Below are positions 55,835 to 64,000 of a stretch of 64,000 bases of DNA, in pieces. The translations under genes were made by a program, and so were the position numbers. Below the pieces are notes generated by a model. It was not told the origin of the DNA and ran no database searches. It saw only the letters and a program-made list of their open reading frames with translations. Source of the stretch: Hemicordylus capensis (Eukaryota; Chordata; Lepidosauria; Squamata; Cordylidae); NCBI RefSeq assembly GCF_027244095.1, contig NC_069660.1, forward strand, positions 140,295,834-140,359,833, given 5' to 3'. The number at the start of each line of letters is the position of its first letter. The first letter of the stretch is position 1.

Positions 55835-56967
55835 TCCTCTCTAATAAAAGCCTTGGTGTCTGTCCGTGGACGGACACCAAGGCGTGTGTTTGTGCCTCCC
55901 TCGGACGTTCTGAGCATGCGCGGAGCGCATGCTCAGAACAGTCCGAGGGAGGCACGACGGCCAGCACCCGGCAGCCATGTTGGGCGGCCACAAGCAGCCG
56001 CCCCGAAGAAGCCGGAGAAGCGGCGGTGGGGGAAACTGGCCGAGGCGGCGGCAGAGCCGCCGCCTCGGCCGAAAGAGACGGAGCCCAAGCCCTCACCCAC
56101 CCTCCCAGCTTCCCAAAATCTCCTTCCCCGCTCCCCCCCAATGATTAAGGGCCAAAATGGCCCATGAGAAGGCCGCCGCCGCCCCCGCCTATTGCCCACC
56201 CAGCTGCCCGAGCCCACCCTCTCCAGCCCGCGACAGTCGGGCGAAGAAAAAACATAATTCGCAAAGAGGAAGTGAGGAGCTCAGGAACAGAGCTCCTCTC
56301 TGTGCTAATCTGCTGCCCATACTGTTGCAAAGGACGCTAACGCTAACGTCTAACGCTAATGTCCATTGCAACAGTATGGGCAGCAGATTAGCACAGAGAG
56401 GAGCTCTGTTCATGAGCTCCTCACTTCCTCTTCGCGAATTATGTTTTTTCTTCGCCCGACTGTCGCGGGCTGGAACGGGTAAGGTGGGCTCGGGCAGCTG
56501 GGTGGGCGATAGGCGGGGGCGGTGGCGGCCTTCTCATGGGCCATTTTGGCCCTTAATCATTGGGGGGGAGCGGGGAAGGAGACTTTGGGAAGCTGGGAGG
56601 GCGAGAGGCGGGAAGGAAACAACATCTTGGGCAGTAATCCAACTCACATCAGGAAGAGAAAAGAAGGTGGGGGGTGAGTAGAGAAGCTGTTTTGCTCTTA
56701 GCTTACAAGGCAGCAAGTAGGGATGTGGCTTTTTCTTATATGTGCCTTGAACAGCAACAGATGACCGACAGAGAAACTCAGCCGATAAAGCTTTTCCCAT
56801 CACTCTTCCCCATACAAAGAGAAGCTTCACATGTTTCATCTGTATCATTTTTTGCATACATATAAGAAAAAAAAGGATGGCAAGAGAAAAGGAGAAGGAA
56901 TAAAGGACAACAAAATAATAAAAAAAGGTCCTAGCGCCCGTTATTTAAACGGGCTTAAAACTACTAG
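55835..56967 (+). mobile_element. Non-autonomous Helitron, 1.13 kb, with internal palindrome
   Basis: The 5' end TCCTCTCTAATAAAAG follows an A, and the 3' end carries the hairpin GCCCGTT-ATTTA-AACGGGC (56936-56954), thirteen bases and then CTAG, followed by a T. This is insertion between A and T without duplication, the Helitron signature. Inside are a hairpin at 55851-55882 (CCTTGGTGTCTGTCC and its complement), another at about 55909-55939 around CATGCGC, and an inverted repeat of about 220-bp arms (about 56108-56331 against 56369-56597). No Rep/helicase frame is present. Confidence 0.85.
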
Positions 56968-57585
56968 TGTCTATATAAAACACCAGTTTCCGCCATCCTG
57001 GCATGTTCTAATGTGGCCAAGCAACAGTGTCCAGGATGGCCCTGTTCAGATAAATTGGAGGGGCTGTGAAGATCTGTGATGGCTTTGTTCTCAATGGTTG
57101 TGGTCCCAAGGGGCAGGGGTTAGGTTTGGCACCCCCATCACTGTGCTGTTGCCACACAGCTTGGCAAAGTGTATCCTTCACTCCTAAAAGCGGGCAGCCC
57201 AGGTACAACTCCTGCAAGATCTTTGGAACATCCCTCCTTACATACTTCACTCATCCTAGTGCCATAGTACTTTCAAGAAATAATATTAACCACTGACATT
57301 TCATTCACTTACCTTATTTTTGTCCATCCTTTCCTCCATGGAGCTCAGGGTGGTATACAATCGTGCTCCAGGGCTGTAGCAAGGTTGGAGAGGGCCCAAG
57401 GACAAAAAGTGACAATGGGTCCCTGGCCCCCTCTGCCTTCTGCAAGGAGGAAAGAAAAGAGCAAGCTATTACCCAGCTGGCAGACCCCCTTCCAGGGAGC
57501 AGGGTTCCAGAGACAATTGTCCTCCTTGCCTGGTTCAATTGTAAGCTATATTCCTACAAGGTTATTTCCCAGTGTCCTAGCCCCT
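56968..57585. other. No gene recognised
   Basis: Unclassified sequence between the Helitron and an L2 tail. Confidence 0.35.
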
Positions 57586-57747
57586 GGTGTAGTGTGTGGT
57601 GACTGGGCCCATAGGAGGGCCTTCTTTGTGGCCAACCCTCTTCTTTGGAAGACTCTCCCCCCCCCCCACTCAGATTCATTCAGCCCCCTCCCTGGCTGCT
57701 TTTAAGGCCCTTCTTAAGACCCACCTGTTTCGCCAGGCATTTATCCC

Positions 57748-57795
<48 letters not shown>

Positions 57796-57880
57796 TATTT
57801 TAATTAATTGATATTGGTATTGCTCTTCACTGCCTAGAGTCTTTGGAGGACGTGGTATACAAGAAAATTTAATTAAATAA
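57586..57880 (+). mobile_element. L2 LINE 3' end with (ATT)n tail
   Basis: GGAGGGCCTTCTTTGTGGCC, CTGCTTTTAAGGCCCTTCTT and CACCTGTTTCGCCAGGC match L2 3' ends, followed by an (ATT)n run (57750-57800) and CGTGGTATACAAG. Confidence 0.65.
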
Positions 57881-57882
57881 CT

Positions 57883-58131
57883 GAGCCCCTGGTGGCGCAG
57901 TGGTAAAACAGTGGTAAAACTGCCGCCCTGTAACCAGAAGGTTACAAGTTCGATCCTGACCAGGGGCTCAAGGTTGACAGCCTTCCATCCTTCCGAGGTC
58001 GGTAAAATGAGTACCCAGAATGTTGGGGGCAATATGCTAAATCATTGTAAACCGCTTAGAGAGCTCCGGCTATAAAGCGGTATATAAATGTAAGTGCTAT
58101 TGCTAAATAAATAAATAAATAAATAAATAAA
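57883..58131 (+). mobile_element. tRNA-derived SINE type B, full length
   Basis: Head GAGCCCCTGGTGGCGCAGTG with box B GTTACAAGTTCGATCC, then CCTTCCATCCTTCCGAGGTC, GGTAAAATGAGTACCCAGAA, CCGCTTAGAGAGCTCCGGCT and an (AAAT)n tail. The A-box region holds a short tandem duplication of CAGTGGTAAAA. Confidence 0.85.
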
Positions 58132-58134
58132 TTT

Positions 58135-58630
58135 CCACCCCAATTTATCCTCATAACCTTGTGAAGTAGGTTAGACTAACAGAGTTTGTGTCTGGCTCAC
58201 AATCACACAGTGAGCTTCAATGCTGAATCAAAATTTTAACCCGGATCTCCTTGGTCATAGTCTGCCACTCCAGTCACTATGCCATTGTGGCACTCCTTCA
58301 CATGCATGTTGGAAAATTGTCACAAATGTATATACCAAGGCAGCATTTGGTATGGGCAAGGTAGGTTTTTATTATACATTGATACATTTGGTCAGTTCGC
58401 AAGGACTGTGAATGCTATCTAGAGACCCCCACCTAAGATCCTGAGCTGCTCCCCTTTCTTCAATCAGTCCTTACACAGTCTGAGAAGCCACTCCTCCATC
58501 TTGGAGGATCTTGGGAGCAGCTCCCATTGCAGGCAAGATAGGCAGAAAGAAAAGAAAAGAAAAGAAAAGAAAGTAATCACTCTGACATATGTGCAAAAGT
58601 ATTTGCTTGCAACCTAATCCTATCCCTTTT
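58135..58630. other. No gene recognised; (AAAAG)n run
   Basis: A GAAAA pentamer run lies at 58548-58573. Sequence at 58140-58290 resembles a diverged SINE. Confidence 0.4.
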
Positions 58631-58795
58631 AGAACATAAGAACATAAGAACAGCCCTGCTGGATCAGTCCCAAGGCCCATCTAGTCCAGTATCCTGTTTC
58701 GCACATTGGCCCACCAGATGCCACTGGAAGCCACAGACAGGAGTTGAGGGCATGCCCTCTCCCCTGCCATTACTCCCCTGCAACTGGTAGTGCAG
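58631..58795 (-). mobile_element. CR1 LINE 3' end
   Basis: AACAGCCCTGCTGGATCAGT, CATCTAGTCCAGTATCCTGT and CCCCTGCAACTGGTA in reverse. It is cut at 58795 where the hAT sequence begins. Confidence 0.8.
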
Positions 58796-59288
58796 CCCCA
58801 GCCCCAGCAACGACGCTTTCCTCCCCGATGGCGACCGCGCCACCATGTGCAGGCGAACAGAGGACGGACGCACCACACGCATGCGCAGCGCGACTCGGCA
58901 TGCCGGCCGAGTCGCGAGTGCGTCACTGACTAAAGACCCTCTGGCTGGCAAGCCACTAGAGGGCCTCTTTCTGGCTGTTCCAGACTAAGCGAACGACGGA
59001 GCAAGCGAGCCTCAGCCAAGGGCAGGCGCAGTGAGTAGCATGAAAGGCACCCGCCGCCAAGCCAGGCCACTGACTGGCTGCCAGCAAAGCAAGGGGGGGC
59101 GGTGCGGAAGGGACCGCTCATGGGGGAGGGGGCGCCGACGCGCTCCCTTGACTGCTGCTGCACTGAACAGGAGAAATTTGTATTAAGAAAATTAAAAAAA
59201 AAAATTGGTCATGGCGGCGCCCCCATGTGACCCGAAAAGATGGCGCCCGGGGCATGTGCCCCCCATGCCCCCTATAGTTACGCCTCTG
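58796..59288 (-). mobile_element. hAT element of the 19345/21327 family, truncated
   Basis: The right edge CTATAGTTACGCCTCTG at 59288 is the family's left terminal repeat in reverse, preceded by the subterminal GATGGCGCCCGGGGCATGTG. The other terminus is missing and no target duplication can be checked. Interior GC-rich blocks are shared with the two copies near 19-21 kb. Confidence 0.72.
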
Positions 59289-59289
59289 G

Positions 59290-59832
59290 GGGTGTTGCTC
59301 ATTGGGATCTAATTTTCTTTAAACTACCAGATATCAGATGCTTAGACAAACAAATTACCATGATTGCCAGGCACTGCAGGTGGGTGGAGCAATTAAGTCC
59401 CTCGCTGTGCAAGAAAGTGGACTTTAAAATATATTGGCTTGGATCCAGAGTAGCACAAGGTTGCTTCTGATCATGCAAGGGAACTCTTTCACTTCCCATT
59501 CTGGTAACGGCCTCCTTCCCCACTTCCTTGCAAAACTCCTTCCATATTTTAGGGTTCCTCTAGAAGGGGGGAAAGGAGAGGAAATAAGATCCTTTGTATG
59601 CATGTGGAAGTTTCTTCAGTTCCCACCCCCATCCTTGCATTGGATCTTTGCCTTTTGTACTTGGGACACACATTATTGCTAATTGTATGCAAAATGACCA
59701 TGGACATGTGGGAGAACATCATTAAAAGGGTCAACGGAGTCACCAAAGTCTAATATTATGAGACAGCAAGAAAAATTTCTCTGGATTCTCTCTCTCCATA
59801 ACATTCATGATTTCTAAATCTCTATCATGCCC
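59290..59832. other. No gene recognised
   Basis: Unclassified sequence between the hAT fragment and the L2 copy. Confidence 0.35.
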
Positions 59833-61500
59833 ACCCGATCTCAGAAACTTCCTCTGATCCAGAATGCAGCAGAGAAGGTCTTGACTAATACAAGACTCAC
59901 TGTCAGGCAAGCTGGTGGCAGTCGGAGACGGACCTCTTCTAATGACCTTGTGCAGTGGGGATCATACTGAAGAAGATGCTTTCCCAGATAATCTGGTCCT
60001 AAGCTGTTTAGAGCTTTAAAGGTAATTACCAGCACTTTGTATCTCCCCACTGAAATATATCGGAAGTCAGTGCTACTGTTTTACATAATGTTATGTAATG
60101 TAAAGGCATAATGTTGTCTCTCTGCGAAACCTGGAGACCGATCCAGCTGCTGCACTTTGAACCAACTGAAATTTCCAAACGACATACAAGGCAGCCCCAC
60201 ACACCAGTTAGTGCACCACAGTTTTGAGATCATTATCCTGAAGGAATGGACACCACAGTCATATCAACAAAAGTTGATAGGAAATGCTCCTGGCCATAGC
60301 CTCCACCTGAGACACCAGGGTGAGGCCTGGGTCCAGAAGCACTCCCAAACTATGTACTTGCTCCTTTAGCTGGAGTGCAACCTCATCCAGAACAGGGCAT
60401 TCTAGCACAACCCTCAGATTATAACCCCTGAACATTAGTACCTTCATCTTGTTTGGATTCAACTTTATTATCTCTCATCCATCCCATTACTGACTGAAGG
60501 CAGGCATTTAGGGGAGCTATGCAATTTATGATGCTGATGTCATGGAGAAATATATTCAGGTGTCAGCATATTTATAATACCCTGTTCCAAATTCCTTGAT
60601 GATCCCCAGAGCTTTCATATAGCTATTAAAAAGCATTGGGGATAGGATGGAGCCCTGAAGGACACCATATAATAGCTCTTGTTTCACAGACCAACTATCT
60701 CCAAGTGACAACATCTGAAATCTGTCTGAGAGATAGGAATGGAACCACTGCAAAGCAGTACCTCCATTCCCAACTCCCTCAGGTGATTCCGAAGGATAAC
60801 ATGGTCAATGGTACTGAAAGCTGAAGAGAGATCCAAAAGAACCAACAGAGTCCCATTCCCCCTGTTGATTCCTTGGTAATGATCATCCACCAGGCCGACC
60901 AAGGCTGTCCCAACCCCATAGCACATTCTAAAGCTAATTGGAAATGGGTCTAGATAATCAGTGCCCCCCCAAACTACCTGGAGTTGATCAGCCACCACCC
61001 TCTCAACCATCTTGCCCAACCAAAGGAGGTTGGAGAGTGGCTTATAATTATCCATCACTGAGGGCTCTAGGGCAGACTTCTTGAGTAAAGGTCTCACAGC
61101 TGCCTCCTTCAAATATGAAGGGATTCTACCCTCTCTCAGTGAGGCATTTAAGATGTCAATTAGGCCATCTCTAAGAGCCTCACTACTAAATGATATAAGC
61201 TATGTTGGACATGGATCCAGAGGACAGGCGGTTGGCCAAACACCTCCAGGAAGCTTGTCCACATCCTCAGGAATCACAAATTGAAACAGATCCATTCTAA
61301 TTAAACAAGTGGAGTTACTGGACACCCTTACAATTGATCCTGTAGTAATGGTAGAGTCCATGTCGGCTCAGTTGTGAGAGATTTTATCTGCAAAAAAAGT
61401 TAACAGCATCATGGTGGGATGATGAGGACTCCAAATTCAAGTTCAGAGAGGAGGGAACCTGAGTCAGTCCCCTCACAACTCTGCTGAACATGAACTTGCG
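59833..61500 (-). mobile_element. L2 LINE, minus orientation
   Basis: Minus-strand frames hold L2 reverse transcriptase pieces in order: PLLKKSALEPSVMDNYKPLS and LLVLLDLSSAFSTIDH (60684-61112), LLYGVLQGSILSPMLFNSYM (60556-60753), LGVLLDPGLTLVSQVEAMAR (60259-60462) and TFKALNSLGPDYL (59841-60050). Several frame breaks and stops make it inactive. Confidence 0.85.
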
Positions 61501-61519
61501 GATGCAATTTGTGCAGAAT

Positions 61520-62790
61520 AGGGATGTGACCAAACCAGTTCAGCGCCTCCATAGATAAATGACGAGCTGGCTCGGGTGCCCACATCCAAACTGGATTAGT
61601 TCCTTTAAGGTTCCTTTGGTTCCTTTAAGGAATGAAAAGGAACCAAAGGAATCAGTTCCTTTAAAAACTAGGTAAGCAGGTCCTTACCTGCTCCTCTGCT
61701 GCTCCACGGCTTTTCTGGGTGCTGTGCTCGCTTTCCAAAAGGCTGTATGTGGCTGAGGCACTGGTCCCAGCAGCCTGTGCATGGCGTTGGCACTCAGGCT
61801 GCTGGGAGCAGCGCCACAGTCGGGCTCAGCTTTTTGGAAAGCAGAAATTTCTCATCATCTGAACTTGTGCTAATGTAACACTTACTTGGCTTAGGTTTTA
61901 CATCAGGTTGTGGCACTGGGGGCTCCAGAGAACCCTTAAGAGATTCCATGATCACATAGCCAAGTGAACAGCAACAGTGTGACTCAGCAATACAGGGATA
62001 CCTCAAAACGCTAAGAAACTATGTGACTCAACAATACAGAAGGCTGGAAGGGTGGACCCATTTCTATTGGCCAGGTATGTCTGGGGTAAACCTATTGGTG
62101 CAGGGCACTCTAGGCACTCTAGGCCTGGCTGAATATGTCTGGGCCTGTTCTGTGGGGGGTGCAGCCATTTCCAAACACGCTAGTATGGTGATGTCACCCA
62201 ATCCTTCCTCCTCCCCTGGGGCAGGGCCTGACTGAGCCCACAAAGGTGATGTCATCTAGTTTATGTCACCACGGATCAACAGGAAGCATCGCTCCACCCA
62301 GGTATGCCTCCTATACTACTGCTCAGGATGCTGGACTAGATGGGCTTGAGCTTGAGGACTGTTCTTATGTTCCTTTCATTGTAGTAGTTTACTGTAACTG
62401 GCCAAGCAGAAGTCACAAATGATGCATTCCTCAATGACCAAATTTTCACAGAGGCAGGCATTAGTAATAATGGGGAACTTCAACTATCCTTGATGATTTG
62501 GCAACGAGTGGGAGGTCCAAATTAATTATTGACCTGCCTTGCTGAGAACTTTATTTTTCCACCTTGGCTATCTTGAATCTAATCCTTGCCAACAGGAATG
62601 AATTGGGTGATGAAATGGAAGTGGGAGGAACCTTAGGGAAAAGTGGTCATGTTATATTGGAATCCATGATCTTAAAGGAAGGGAAATCTGAAGGCAATTG
62701 CATGTGAACTTGGGATTTTGGGAAAGCTGATTTAATTCTCTAATGAGTTTGGAGAAAAATTAGACAGGATTCCAGGGCTAGAAATCCCAA
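61520..62790. other. Mixed repeats; no gene recognised
   Basis: A TAGGGATGTGACC start at 61528 resembles the ends of the hAT-like element at 50357, and GGTTCCTTTAAGG inverted words follow (61605-61660). I cannot place the other end. No coding signal. Confidence 0.35.
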
Positions 62791-62792
62791 AG

Positions 62793-62932
62793 CAGTGGTT
62801 CTCAACCTGGGGGCCTCCAGATGCTGATGAACTAGAACTCCCATCAGCCATAGCTACAATTTATTGTGGCTGGGGATGATGGGAGTTATAGTCCAGCAAC
62901 ATCTGGAGGCCCCCAGGTTGGGAACCACCATC
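62793..62932. mobile_element. hAT-like palindromic MITE
   Basis: The left CAGTGGTTCTCAACCTGGGG and right end CCCAGGTTGGGAACCAC are inverted copies, and the middle ACTAGAACTCCCATCA is answered by TGATGGGAGTTATAGT-like sequence. Confidence 0.75.
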
Positions 62933-63042
62933 CTCAAGGTAAAAGGGGATGGGAGATTCTGAAAAGCAAGATACTGAAGGCACAACTGCAAGCAATTCCC
63001 ACGAAAAGGGTGTAAGCAGAGTAGGGTTCTGAAGAAACCACT

Positions 63043-64000
63043 TGGGATGTGCAAACAGGTTTGAATTTGAACTGGTTCGGTTCAATGGTTTGAACTCGAA
63101 CCAAACGAGGCATTGAATTGGCAATGCCGGTCTGAATTCGAACCAAACAGAGCCTGGTTCTATTCGAACCAGTTTAACTGGTTCAAGTCTCCAAAATGGG
63201 TTGGGGTGGTAGGCATTGATGGGTGCCAACTACCACCCAAACCCCAAAGCAATTGGACACTCCTGTGATTTTAAAATGATTTTTTGAAGAAGAAAAAATT
63301 GCATTTTCCCCATATGGTATAATGGGGACTTGAACTGGACCATCAACCCCTATGCAGAGCACCTAAGGGCACAAACCTGGGGCGGGAGCCCCAAGATGGT
63401 GGGGTTCATGGTTTATTTTTAATATATTTTTTAAGATTTTAGCATGTTTCAATGCAATGACTAGGAGTCCCTCCCCTATTCATAAGTAGAACAGTGTGTG
63501 ACCTTAATTGCCGTGAACTCTGAACTCATTGCATTGAAACAGGCTAAAATATTTTTTAAAAATATAAAAAATAAACTATGAACTCCACTGGCTTGTGGCT
63601 CCCGGGGGGGAGATGTGGCCATACCTGCCTTGCACTCACATCCACTTTGGTGCCCAGGAACCCCGCAGGGGGGTAGTTGAGGCATCCTCAATTCCCCATT
63701 ATTCCCTATGAGGGAAATGCAAAAAATGGAAAAATCTTTAAAAAATCATCTAAAATTGCAGGAGTGTCCAATTGTTTTGGGGTTTGGTAAGTGTCCCCCA
63801 GTTTGTGCCCCTAGGTGCTCTGCATAGGGAATAATGGGCTGGTTAGAATCCCCATTATTCTCTATAGGAAAAGTGAAAAATTAAAAAAATGCAGGAGTGT
63901 CCGCCTGCTTTGGGGTTTGGTAGTTGATTGGGACACCTGGGTTCCCCTAGGTGCTATGCATAGTTTGTGCCTCTAGGTGCTCTGCATAGGGAATCATGGG
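63043..64000. mobile_element. Inverted-repeat hAT-like element, cut by the window end
   Basis: The start TTGGGATGTGCA resembles the TAGGGNTGTGCA ends seen at 50357. Inverted blocks occur inside: TGCAGAGCACCTAAGGGCAC (63353) against GTGCCCCTAGGTGCTCTGCA (63806), and CAATTGGACACTCCTG against CAGGAGTGTCCAATTG. The last block is then repeated towards the edge. Its right end is outside the window. Confidence 0.6.

Noticed and set aside
55658-56681. Several 90 to 170-codon frames in a GC-rich block
   Set aside because: They fall within the Helitron and its palindrome and overlap on both strands.
1-64000. CRISPR array, bacterial operon, intact tRNA or rRNA gene
   Set aside because: No spaced short direct repeats of that kind, no operon-like gene packing, and all tRNA-like or 5S-like sequence is within SINEs.

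Overview
The window looks like a piece of a squamate (lizard or snake) chromosome. It has the usual squamate repeat mix: tRNA-headed SINEs, CR1, L2 and BovB LINEs, hAT, Tc1/mariner and Helitron DNA transposons, and a DIRS/Ngaro-type fossil. Nothing bacterial is present. The host coding signal is sparse and consists almost entirely of small phase-1/phase-1 exons on the + strand. Each of these exons carries one complement control protein (CCP, sushi) domain of the complement factor H family.

Two short genes can be assembled in tandem. Gene 1 (exons 5616-5676, 13660-13842, 17761-17957) encodes a signal peptide, a CCP19-like domain and a CCP20-like terminal domain, 146 aa in all. Gene 2 (exons 30537-30600, 33131-33298, 38177-38388) has the same layout and 147 aa if its last exon is read through to the nearby stop. 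Their 5' regions share a GAAAGACCTTTA motif 93 and 84 bases before the ATG, which supports tandem duplication. Both products would be secreted minimal versions of the factor H C-terminus, the part that in mammals binds C3b/C3d and cell-surface sialic acid.

Downstream lies a second exon group of the same family: CCP7-like (44353-44523), CCP6-like (46591-46791) and CCP7-like (48167-48349). It has no signal exon of its own that I can find. A weak donor at the end of gene 2 could join them, or they may be the remains of a third gene. A degenerate terminal CCP seems to lie among them (47489-47655). A possible transmembrane exon (49724-49841) and cytoplasmic tail exon (52670-52766) follow in compatible phase; this is speculative.

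The rest is intergenic or intronic repeat. From left to right: a GC-rich inverted repeat (1.0-1.8 kb); a broken DIRS/Ngaro-type element (2.3-4.8 kb); gene 1 with a CA-rich tract in its first intron; a SINE with two hAT elements nested inside it (19.2-21.8 kb); a tandem array of about 142-bp units (24.3-25.5 kb); a hAT element (26.5-27.2 kb) and an internally deleted BovB (27.8-28.2 kb); a CR1 tail (29.5-30.1 kb); gene 2 with an L2 copy in intron 1 and a BovB copy in intron 2; a CR1 LINE split by a Tc1-like element (39.7-42.3 kb); the second CCP exon group; a palindromic hAT (50.4-51.1 kb); a Helitron with a large internal palindrome (55.8-57.0 kb); further SINEs and LINEs; and at the right edge an inverted-repeat element cut by the window end.
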